From: Myxocyprinus asiaticus
Taxonomy: Eukaryota; Chordata; Actinopteri; Cypriniformes; Catostomidae
Reading direction: 5' to 3'
DNA length: 64,000 nt
NCBI RefSeq assembly: GCF_019703515.2
Contig: NC_059388.1
Location: 943,501 to 1,007,500, forward strand
In this document: piece by piece, positions 23,201-35,600 of the stretch
How the letters are laid out: each line of letters starts with the position of its first letter
How positions within the stretch are numbered: the stretch's first letter is position 1
Made by a program: the position numbers and the translations under genes
Notes under the pieces: model-generated
Told to the model about the DNA's origin: nothing
Database searches by the model: none
Seen by the model: the letters and a program-made list of their open reading frames with translations, nothing else

Positions 23201-26200
23201 TCTGGTTTTCCAAAAAGAGGACACCTTTTTTTTTAGGGTTCAAAACAGTGTTACTATGAATGCAAACTTTAATACTGTGAAAAAGACACTCTATTAGCAT
23301 AACATAAATATATATAAATAAACAACATTTTCCAACATTCTTTTGAATGTCCATGTACTAAAATAAAATATTTGATGCCATGAGTGTACCTTCATTTACT
23401 ATTTCTATTATTTTGAATGGCCATGGAAAATGAAGCAATGTGATAACAATTTTACCTGGTCGCAAAAAGTAGTTCGTTAATTTACCTGATGAACTTTCAC
23501 CTTTTGCTGACCCTTTATGCTTGGCAGAGCTAATGTGTGCTTCTAAATCACTTGCACCTTTATTAGCAACTGACACATAAGTGCCAGCTTTACATGTCAT
23601 ACATTCTGCTTCCCATGGATCTTGACCTGGACGCAAATCTTCTGTAAATTTGCACTTTCGTTTGGGCATTGTTTTCACTCAGCTGTCATTTGCTGCTACT
23701 GTCAAGCAACTGTTTGATGCCGAACACAACAGAGCTTTATGTGTTCGTGGAGAGATTGACAGGCAGGAATTTGGCCAATTGTTGCTGCAAGCCTCTTATA
23801 TTCGACCAATTGGTGTGCAAGAAGGCGGGACTTACAAAGAGGGGTTAAAGCAATGCAATTATGCGCACACACACAATGAAGTATTAGACCAGATGCACAT
23901 CGTAATGCAACTAAAGCCGAATCCCGGACATTTTTGCAAATTTAGAAATCCCGGCTGGACGCTTTTTTAAGGTTCGAAAAAGAGGACATGTCTGGGAAAA
24001 AGAGGACGTATGGTCACCCTAAGCTATGGAACACGAGGACAATTGTGTTTCAGACTTTACATGGAAAGGCGATTTTCTACGTGCACATTAAGGAGATTTA
24101 AGCATTTTTATAAGTTTCAGTGTGGATAAGAAACGTTTGGAAAACGCTTGAAAACAGCAGTGGGGACAGAGAGCATTTCGAAAATGAAAATTCTGTTTTC
24201 AAATGTATTCGGATTAATGTGGACATAGCCTAAAAGTCATTGTTGTTGTAGCGCCTCTAGTGTTCATTTCACCAGGACACAGCTGCGATACCTACAATGG
24301 GACAAGTAAAAATTATTTAGCAAAACTGTAGGTATAGTAACGTGATCCTATGCGACCAGGTTGCCATATTGTGTCTAAAATTCAAGTTACTCAATATGAA
24401 CTTAATCGTGCTAGTATACTAAATATCAGTATGGCTGTGATTACCTGTGGTCACATGTCTTGTATGATTTTGGTTAAGTATGTGCATATTATCTAAATTG
24501 TAACTTTAAGTTATTTTACCATGTTTTCATTTAACATTGGTATCATTTTTTGAAAAAGTTTAAAATAAGTAACCACATTTAGCTGGTTTCTGCATGCTTG
24601 CACACAGTTACGTTACCTGTACGACATTCCGCCTCGGCATGTTTGGAGGTTTGTGTTCCACTAACAGTGGTCACCAGTAACTTGTGTAAAGCGCCAGCTC
24701 TCAGGAACTGAAGTTCGGTGGAGGTGATGTTTGCTGGAACAGAAATGTTGTAGACCACCTGACCTTCCCGCAACAACAGCAGATGATAGTAATCCAGATC
24801 TCCATGTGGTTTCTCCCAGCTGGCATTCAGACTGTTTGTATGTCCCTTGTTACTGAGTTTCAGGTGATTCACCTTCAAAGGTACTGAGGATACACAATTT
24901 GATTACTGTCAGATTAACACAATTTCATGACAACTCATACTAACTCATACTAGATTATCATAAAGGTACCTTTTTGGTGAAATCAAAAAGGTAAAACTTA
25001 TATTCCTACAGAGACCAACCAATCAACAAACAGAATTTCAAATCGATACAATATAGGCATAAGATTTTAGCTTGCCTTCTATTTAACAATTTATTTTAAG
25101 AAAGCAAACTTTATAACAAAATTGTGTTACTGATTCCATATTTATTTATCCAATACAAATGATAAATGCTTCCCTTGTTTCGTTCCAAACCCATATGTTT
25201 CCTTTCTTCTGTGGTACATAAGTTAGTTTCCTATTAAAATAATGGTTATGTTTGGTGTTTGGGTGAGGGGTTAGACTTTAATCATCACAATATTGTTTGT
25301 TGTTTAGTTTATTTTTCTCTATGCGTGTAAAAGTTTATACAAGCCAACTCGTACAATTTCTCCATCTTGTACAATTATTGCGACTTGTTATGAGACCGGG
25401 TTGGTCATATTCTTCGCTCTTGGTAAAACAAAAAATATAAGTCTGTCAGCAAATATAGGTACACTGAGTAGTTTTTGATTTGAAAATTGCAAGCTAGGCA
25501 TACATGTTCGTCCCTCGAGTGAAGCAGAACTCCGGAGGTTTTGTCTGGTGGTGGTTACAATAATATAGTACAGACGACCGGGTGTGATGACATTAAAGGT
25601 GCATTCTCTCATGTCACGGCTTAAAGTTCGAGTCTGAATAACTGCAGAGCTGTTGCCGTGAAAAAGCTGTAACGATGTAGCCATCACGGGATGACGACCC
25701 AGCTGCGTGACTCCATAGAGCACTAATGGAGCTCTCATCAGAGTGACGAATGTGTAACTGGGATACTGGTGGAAAACCTGAAAACAAACAGACCAATAGC
25801 AAGATGTTACATAACCATAATTACACCACTGGTTTAGATGTATGTGCACAGTGCTGGGAATTTAAGGCTAGGTTCGGAATAGCATACAACCATACAACAC
25901 ATTCAAAAGTTATAAGCATAATTTGAACTCTTGGTGGCGCTAGAGGGTTTCAGTTAGAGCCTCCAAATTTGCCACAAGGAATGTTCAGGTTCTCTTCTAC
26001 CAATTTGTCAAATTTTTGAATCATTTTATAGTTTATTGACAGTATTGGCATGTAGGTTATACCTATTTCCCCTTGGTAGTAGACGGTAGTAGCCAGTCCT
26101 CCACTCTCTACACTGACCGCTGCGCTGTACACTCTGCCAGGCTGCAAATTTAACCCTGACAAGATCAGTTCCTTCACCGTTTGATTCATTGTTTGGTTAG

Positions 26201-26571
26201 CAAGGATCTCACTTCCGTTTGAGAGCAGCACACAGGTTTGGTCCCATTCTCCTGAAGGAGGTGTCCAGGTGATCTTCAGAGCTCCACGAGCGGACAGGTT
26301 CTCCATCATTAGATCTGACACCTGCCCTGGGGCTGCAGTATTCATAAAGTAAACATACAGATTTATGATTTTGATGTGCCAATGTACTTGGAGTGAATAT
26401 ATGCAAAAGCCTTCAATTAGTATATTTCCTTCATTATTTATTTTTCTACTGTTTGTAACAACATAAAATGGACCCTTTTTACGCACTGTGATGACGCATT
26501 TCCAGTTTATTTAGAAGTGTAAATCTAGCAAACTTTTTATAATATAGTTTGTGTTATTTTACCCTGGCATT

Positions 26572-26603
<32 letters not shown>

Positions 26604-29600
26604 CTAGTTACCACTGTTGCAATCTGCTGAGGGAGTGACAGGAAATTTGTCATCTTTCTCTCTACTGACTGTTGTAATCCATGTACCGCTATAAACTGTT
26701 TTCCTCTTGTGGAAAGTAATGAAAAGGTAATGGTGGATTTTTTCTTTTGCTATTGGAACAAATGGGAATGCAAAAATATCTGCTGTTGGCTATGGAAGTT
26801 TACCCTGCTATACTTTACATCCGCGTTCCAAACCAGGAAATGTGAAAAGGCTTTTTCTTTTTTTTTCCTTTTTTTTTTTGGCATGTTTATTTCATATTTT
26901 GTAACACTTTACAATAAGGTTCTTGTTCTGTTTGTTAATTAGTAAATGCATCAGGTACAGTATAAAGAACTTACAATGAACAGTCAGTTTTAACAGCATT
27001 TATTAATTTTGTTTAATGTTAAATTATAAAAATAATTTAGTTCATAATGCATTAACTAATATGAACAAATATTTAATGTATTTAATTTTATATTTAAAAA
27101 TATATATATGTGTGTGTATGTATATGTTGAAATTAACTTTAATAAGTGCTGTAAAAGTATTGTTCATTGTTTATGTTAACTAATGTAGTTAAATAACAAA
27201 TATAATTACTATTTCCATCCAAAAAATAATGCAGAATCCTATTTAATTCTACTTAATTTTACGATATAGCATTTATTAGTTTTTATTTTCTTAAAATCCA
27301 CTATTTCTTGTTCATGTAATAAAATAAAATAAAAAATAAATTAAAAAAGAATGTTAAAAATCATTTTTACTTAAGCATAATTTGTATGGAAAATATGTTT
27401 ATTAAATTATAAAAGAGTGCATTTTGAACTAACATGAACCACAATGAACATTAATGCATTTATAAATGAACATTACAAGATTACTAGTGATGTAAAAAAA
27501 AAAAAAAAAAGGTCAAATCATTAGCAAATTTTTCACATTGTAACTCAGGGCTTCTAAGTAATAAAAGAAGGGTCAAAAGTTAAATGTCTGCAGAGCATAA
27601 ATCATCGAAATAATAGGAACCACTTAATATTAGGTGTCATATACTACTATGTACTTAAGCATTTGATACAATGTACTTGTTATGTACATACAGGTGCATC
27701 TCAATAAATTAGAATGTCGTGGAAAAGTTCATTTATTTCAGTAATTCAACTCAAATTGTGAAACTCGTGTATTAAATAAATTCAGTGCACACAGACTGAA
27801 GTAGTTTAAGTCTTTGGTTCTTTTAATTGTGATGATTTTGGCTCACATTTAACAAAAACCCACTGATCTCAAAAAATTAGAATATGGTGACATGCCAATC
27901 AGCTAATCAACTCAAAACACCTGCAAAGGTTTCCTGAGCCTTCAAAATGGTCTCTCAGTTTGGTTCACTAGGCTACACAATCATGGGGAAGACTGCTGAT
28001 CTGACAGTTGTCCAGAAGACAATCATTGACACCCTTCACAAGGAGGGTAAGCCACAAACATTCATTGCCAAAGAAGCTGGCTGTTCACAGAGTGCTGTAT
28101 CCAAGCATGTTAACAGAAAGTTGAGTGGAAGGAAAAAGTGTGGAAGAAAAAGATGCACAACCAACCGAGAGAACCGCAGCCTTATGATTGTCAAGCAAAA
28201 TCGATTCAAGAATTTGGGTGAACTTCACATGGAATGGACTGAGGCTGGGGTCAAGGCATCAAGAGCCACCACACACAGACGTGTCAAGGAATTTGGCTAC
28301 AGTTGCCGTATTCCTCTTGTTAAGCCACTCCTGAACCACAGACAACGTCAGAGGCGTCTTACCTGGGCTAAGGAGAAGAAGAACTGGACTGTTGCCCAGT
28401 GGTCCAAAGTCCTCTTTTCAGATGAGAGCAAGTTTTGTATTTCATTTGGAAACCAAGGTCCTAGAGTCTGGTGGAAGGGTGGAGAAGCTCATAGCCCAAG
28501 TTGCTTGAAGTCCAGTGTTAAGTTTCCACAGTCTGTGATGATTTGGGGTGCAATGTCATCTGCTGGTGTTGGTCCATTGTGTTTTTTGAAAACCAAAGTC
28601 ACTGCACCCGTTTACCAAGAAATTTTGAAGCACTTCATGCTTCCTTCTGCTGACCAGCTTTTTAAAGATGCTGATTTCATTTTCCAGCAGGATTTGGCAC
28701 CTGCCCACATTGCCAAAAGCACCAAAAGTTGGTTAAATGACCATGGTGTTGGTGTGCTTGACTGGCCAGCAAACTCACCAGACCTGAACCCCATAGAGAA
28801 TCTATGGGGTATTGTCAAGAGGAAAATGAGAAACAAGAGACCAAAAAATGCAGATGAGCTGAAGGCCACTGTCAAAGAAACCTGGGCTTCCATACCACCT
28901 CAGCAGTGCCACAAACTGATCACCTCCATGCCACGCCGAATTGAGGCAGTAATTAAAGCAAAAGGAGCCCCTACCAAGTATTGAGTACATATACAGTAAA
29001 TGAACATACTTTCCAGAAGGCCAACAATTCACTAAAAATGTTTTTTTTATTGGTCTTATGATGTATTCTAATTTTTTGAGATAGTGAATTGGTGGGTTTT
29101 TGTTAAATGTGAGCCAAAATCATCACAATTAAAAGAACCAAAGACTTAAACTACTTCAGTCTGTGTGCACTGAATTTATTTAATACACGAGTTTCACAAT
29201 TTGAGTTGAATTACTGAAATAAATGAACTTTTCCATGACATTCTAATTTATTGAGATGCACCTATACATGTTGTTGGATTGTACTTACATTTAAAGTACT
29301 TGCATTTATTTACACCTGCTGTTACACTGTTAATCATACCCCTAAACCTAACCCTATCCCATACCCTAAACCCTAATCCTAATCTAAATCCTAACAATAA
29401 ATACACACCCCTAAATCTACTCAACCTCAATAGCAGCAAATATGAATCTCTTGAGAATTTTGCAGAACAACATGTAGTTACACAATAAATACATTGTGTT
29501 TTAATGTGAGTATATAGTAGTTAAAAACACCCAATATAAAGTGGGGCCAAATAAAATAGCAGATGTTGCATTTCAGGGACATTTTCTCTGTTACTCACCA

Positions 29601-32600
29601 GTTCTTCCTGTGACCCATGTCTGATTAGACAGTGTTCCACTCCTGGTGTTGACGGACACCTGGTAGGCCTTTCCAGGAATTAGATCATGAATCATCACCG
29701 CTGTAGTATCTGAGGAGAGGCTTTTCTCAATGGGCTTTGAACCAGGTGATATCACACTGACAAGATAACTGTCCACATCACCAGAGGCTTGATCCCATAA
29801 AACCTGCAGGTTGTTCTGGCTGCCATTGTTCTCCACACGGAGGTTAGAGACAGCAGCGGGAACTGTATAGAAACGGAGAGGTTATTTACTTACTGAAGAT
29901 TGTACAATAATGCATACTACTTGCTTACCTCACTAACGCTAGTAAATAATATACAATGTATTTTTATTTTTAGTAATCTAGTAATAATTCTCCATTGAGC
30001 CAAAACAAGTGAATGTAGTCTGAATTAGCTCTTGGTTATAGTGGTGAGTAAAACAGAACAGTCAATCAAATGATATTGCAGAACAAAATCAATAGAATTC
30101 AATTAATTCAGGGTCAGTGGAATGCAGTATGTTTTAGGATTGAAACATCATGACGTAAGGTGAGATAACAAAAGAGACAAAGCTAACCTTTCAGTGCTGA
30201 AAACAGGAAAGGGTGTTAACATGCTTTAAATACTGCAGAGGAAATTGTACATGCAGAGATATGTGAACATTAGCCACACACACAATTAGAAAAAGAGTTT
30301 TGAACAAAGTAAAAGTTACTGGTAGTTTCCATGAATAACTTACAATTTAGCTTTCTTTTTCAGTTAATGGTCAGTGAAAGATACATGTATATATAGCCGT
30401 TTTAATTTGCAATTCATTTTCAACGAGGTTTGTAGTTTTTGCAACCCTGTTACCAATGTTTGGGTAAACTGCATGTCTAAATTCAATTTAAAACTCTTAT
30501 ATCTGATCAAATTTTAGAGCAATAAACATTAAACATTACTGTCAATCGGATTTTTACATGATATGCAGAATAAATACATAAATTATTGTGGCAGAAGAGA
30601 AAAGCATTGATTAGACAATACAAAAAGTGGCTTTAGAAGGGAATGTATTGTTTATTTCCATCCCATTGAACATAAGCCTATCATTGACCTACATTCAACA
30701 GCAATCCATTTTGCAACTGAATTTGTCAATATGTCCGAGGTAAACTTATTAAAGGGGCTTTTCTAAGGACACATCTATGCACATATGTGTTAGACAAATG
30801 CTCACTTTGGTTGTGTCTTGGGTAAAAACAAAGTTTTTAGGTCAAGTTTTACTACCCTTACGAAAATCGAGAGTTCATGGAAAATTTGCAGCAAATTTGA
30901 AACTGATCATTTTCACATGCAAATGACCTTTGTGGCAAACTTGCGGCAATTTATCCATTGTTGCCAAAGGTTTGCAGGAGGTTCACCACCACCGGCGAAG
31001 AACTGGAAACTTCTGGCAAACATTTGCTGTGAATCAAAAGCTCATATGCATGTGAAAATAACCAGCGGCAAATTTGCGGCTAGTTTAGATATTTTGTAAG
31101 GGTAAGTTGCATTTGGAGTTGCGCTCCATCTAGTTGTGTTAGACTGCAAGAATGCATCCTTATCTTGTGCCATCTTTAAGTGTGGTGTGTTGCCTGTAAA
31201 GCTGATGGAACAAAAATTCCTTATTATGCTGTGGTGGCATGATTAGTTGCGTTTTTTTTTTTTTTTTTTTTCTTTAAAAATTCGTTTTTTATATAACCAA
31301 TTGCACTGAATTAATGCATTTAATCATAACCCTAATTATAAGCATTATACAAAAAAAACACATTTTAAATATAACTTGAGTAATATGACTGCATCCCTTG
31401 CAAAAAAATGTAAACTAGCCGCAAACTTGCCACAAATTTTCTGCTAATTATTTTCACATGCAAATGAGCTTGTGATTTGCCGCAAATGTTTGCCAGAAGT
31501 TTGCAGCTCTTCACTGCTAGTGGTGATCCTGCAGCAAACCTTTGGCAACAATGGACAATTTGTCGCAAGTTTGCAGCAAAGTTCATTTGCATGGGAAAAT
31601 TACCAGTGGTGAATTAGCTGCAAGTTTACAGCAAATTTGCCATGAGCTCTCGATTTTTGTAAGGAATGTAAAGTGTGACAAATGTAGTAGTCAACAACAT
31701 TTTTTAAAAATTGTGAAAGTGGAACGATTATTAAGTTGTCTTTTCGCCATGCTTTAGAAAGGGTTAAAATTATGTCACTTGGGTGTCACAATTCTACGGA
31801 ATGTTACATGTTTTTAATGGGGAAAACACAGCTAAAATTAACTTTATTGGTAATAAAAATGTAACTGAATTTTTGCTAACAATTACAAATAATTATTTAC
31901 TACAATGAATTGAATACCACTAAATTTACATGTTATATGATTTTAGTTGTTGGATTCAGTTGAGAAAGTCAAGACTTCTGAGGTGGGACAGGTCAAAAGC
32001 ATAATAATAAGGTTTAATACAGACATTTAATTTAGTTAAAACTGGCTATTTTTCTGCTAGGCTAATTTTCTGCTAGATAATAATTTTATCTAATATTTAA
32101 TCAATTTCACAACAAAAAACACAGGATTTGTGCCATGATTTAGAAAATGTATTGAGACAGAATAAGTATAAAAAAGAATTCTGTCTTGTCAAATTAATAC
32201 AGTTTTTTTCTGAATATCAAATCCAAAATACCTGTTTGTGCTTGTCCAGATGTTGAATTTTGTAGCCCTGCCACCACTGTTATGACAGTGACATTGTAGA
32301 GGCGTCCAGATGTCAACCCTGTTATTACATGCGAGGTGGCTGTGCTTGCAACCGTGTCATTCCAGGTTGAACCCGTGTACCTGCTGTCTATGAGCACAAT
32401 CCAACATTGCTCTGTTCGTCCTGGGCCAGACTGCCATGAAACCTCCAAGCTGTTTGAATCTCCAGAAATTCTGAGATTTTCCACCGCTGATGGTCCTATA
32501 GAAATACAATATCAACAGTTAGAGCTAATATCATATAATGTATAACATAATCTTGACATTTAAACAAAGAAAAATAGAGAGAGTCACGTGACGCCAAGTG

Positions 32601-35600
32601 AGGAGCGGACGTGAAAACGGTGATTTCTGCGCACTTTGCTAGTTTTTTATTATTTTTTATGTCATAAACCGGTGAGATTTGATACACCCTGCTACATAAC
32701 CGTTCTTTGAAGTCAACATGGCAAAGAATTCAAAATCCTCGGGCTCTGGAGATATTAAAAGACACTTACGTGCTCAAGCTGATACCTCAGATAGGCCTGC
32801 AGACCAGGGACTCGGTTTGGACGGTGTGGCGGGAGAAATTCAGTGTCAACTGTCCAACATGTCTGTGATGCTGCCAAAAGTTGTTGCCAACTTAGAGGAT
32901 CTTGCTGTAATACGCCGATCGATTACTGCGATGGAAACTAAATTTGTTGGTTACAAGAATCGGGGATGTCGAGAGACAGATTATCTGGAGTCATCGGAGA
33001 GGGAATTAGCTGCTAATCCGCTAGTGACTAAAGTAGATTTGCAACGCATTTTGAAAAAACTGGAGGATTTGGAGAACCGCAACCGGCAAAACAACGTCCA
33101 AATTGTTGGAATTCCTGAGCATGAAGAAGGCAGAGATATGGTGAAATTCGTAGATGAGCTCTTTCCGAGTCTGCTCGACATAACGTGCCACAAGTTGGAA
33201 ATCGAGCGAGCTCACAGAGTCCTGGCTTGGAGATAAGCTGAGGGAGACAGGCCCCGATCAATTCTGGCCAAATTTCTGAAATCATTTGATTAAGATCTCG
33301 TGTTGCGCAAGGCAAGGAGCAAAGGAAATCTTTCTTGGAAGAATCACAACATTTTCTTTTTCCCAGACTTTGCGAATTCGACAAGAGAGAAACGTGATCG
33401 ATTCAAGGAATGCAAGAAACTCTTACATCAACGGAAGATCGTTTTTGCACTGATGTTCCCGGCCAAACTGAGAATAGATACTAAGGATGGCCACAAAATA
33501 TTTACATGCTCACAGCAAGCATAGTCCTTCATAGAAACAATGGGTGAGTAAACCATTTGGTGATTTCATATGGTCTCCAAGTGAACTGACTCGCTGAACA
33601 TACTCTTGACTGTCTGAGGAAGCTGGGCGCCTTTTTGTTTCATTTTGTGTTGGTTCCGCCATAGCGGCTGGAGTTTGTTTTGTGGAGTAACACTCCTTCA
33701 AGAAACGTTTGCATCAACAGAAGGTCATTTTTACACTGAAGTTCCCGGCCAAATTGAGAATAGATACTAAGGATGGCCACAAAATATTTACATGCCCACA
33801 ACAAGTGATGTCTTCCATAAAATCAATGGACTGAGAAAGTCATGGTGTGTTTCTCATGTGGCCCCTGATTGAACTTGACTTGCTGAACATACTCTTGACC
33901 ATCTGAGTAAGCTGGTCGCCTTTTTTGTTTATTTTTCTGCTGGTCCCGCCTAGTGGCTGGAGTTTGTTTTGTGGAATAACACTCCTTCGGGACAGTTTGT
34001 AGATGAATCTGCTCATTCTTTGTTCTTATGCCTCCTATTGGCTGGAGTTTTTTTCGTGGAGTATTTTTGGCAGGACATTGGAATGATTAGGGCATCTGCT
34101 GCACTCATGAACAGCCGGCTCACTGAACATTAATTTGCCTGTCTGAGGAAACTGAATGGATTTTTCCTTTTTTTTTTTTTTTTGAGTTAGCAGCTGGAGT
34201 TTTTATTTTTTGTGGAGGAACACACCTTCGATACAATTTTGTGAATGAATCTACACGTTCTTTGTGTTTATTCTACCTACTGGCTGGAGTTTGTTTTATA
34301 GATTATTTTCTGTTATGTAAATCGGTCACACAAAATTTGTATGGAACTTGTATAGAGACTTGAGCAATATGACGGCAAAGTTGTCAAAATGTCAGATGTT
34401 AATATGAGTGGATGATCTCTCTCCATGTGGAATGTGAATGGGTTGGGGCACAACATAAAAAGAAGGAACGTTATTTTTTTCTTAAATGTAAGATATATGA
34501 TATAGTGTTTCTTCAAGAAACACATCTTTCCCCACAGGAAGCTGAAAAATTTGTGAAGATATGGGGTGGACATGTTTTCTTTAGTGCTGGCTCAAGGAAG
34601 AGCAAGTAAACATCTACAATTCAAATATCTCAAACAGATTAAAGATAAATTAGGAAGAGCCATTATTGTTTTAGTAGAAATTCAAGGACAAAGGTTGATT
34701 TTGGCTAATATTTACAAACCTAACGCTGATGATCAGGGTGTTTTTATTAAACTAGAAGGGATGCTGCAAGCCGCTGGCACCCCTCATGATGTAATATTGG
34801 GAGGAGACTTTAATCTTTTGATGGACTCAGTCCTTGATCATAGTGAAGCAAAAGTGTGTAAGCCCCCTAGAGTAACATTGACGCTTCACAGGATGTGTAA
34901 AAATCTTGGTCTTACAGATATTTGGAGACTTCTGAACCCATCTTGTAGGGACTATACATTTTTTTTCATCAGTCCATAAGATTTAAACATTTATTCTAGA
35001 ATAGAATATATAATTTTTTTGGTATCTAAGTCCCTCATTTCATCTGTTGTTGATTACTCAATTGGAAACATTTTAGTCTCAGATCACGCCCTGGTGAGTT
35101 TAGAGGTGTTGCCACATATGGCTTCATTGGCTTCTTTCTGGCAACTCGACCATGCAGCTCATTTTTGTTCAAGTATCGTCGTATTGTGCTCCTTAAAACA
35201 ACCACACCATCTTTTTCCAGAGCAGCCTGTATTTCTCCTGAGGTTACCTGTGGGTTTTTCTTTGTATCCTGAACAATTCTTCTGGCAGTTGTGGCTGAAA
35301 TCTTTCTTGGTCTACCTGACCTTGGCTTGGTATCAAGAGATCCCAGAATTTTCCACTTCTTAATAAGTGATTGAACAGTACTGACTGGCATTTTCAAGGC
35401 TTTGGATATCTTTTTATATCCTTTTCCATCTTTATAAAGTTCCATTACCTTGTTACACAGGTCTTTTGACAGTTCTTTTCTGCTCCCCATGGCTCAGTAT
35501 CTAGCCTACTCAGTGCATCCACATGAGAGCTAACAAACTCATTGACTATTTATACACAGACACTAATTGCAATTTAAAAAGCCACAGGTGTGGGAAATTA

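Larger units (their letters stand above)
22800..24230. mobile_element. MITE with gtccacactaat ends, split by an inner hAT-like element
   Basis: The left end is gtcacgtccacactaat, the right end attaatgtggacatagcc. The flanking host repeat (ending ...gtgaaagtaaat and resuming aaaagtcattgttgttgta) is found uninterrupted at 50,514-50,626, which acts as a pre-insertion copy. The arms carry inverted sequence typical of a folded MITE. Confidence 0.75.
27616..29548. mobile_element. MITE interrupted by an intact Tc1-like element
   Basis: The left end ccacttaatattaggtgtc (from about 27,616) is mirrored by the right end acacccaatataaagtgg (to about 29,548), with roughly 75 bp of diverged inverted repeat. 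The interior right half matches the truncated copy at 1,430-1,640. Confidence 0.7.
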
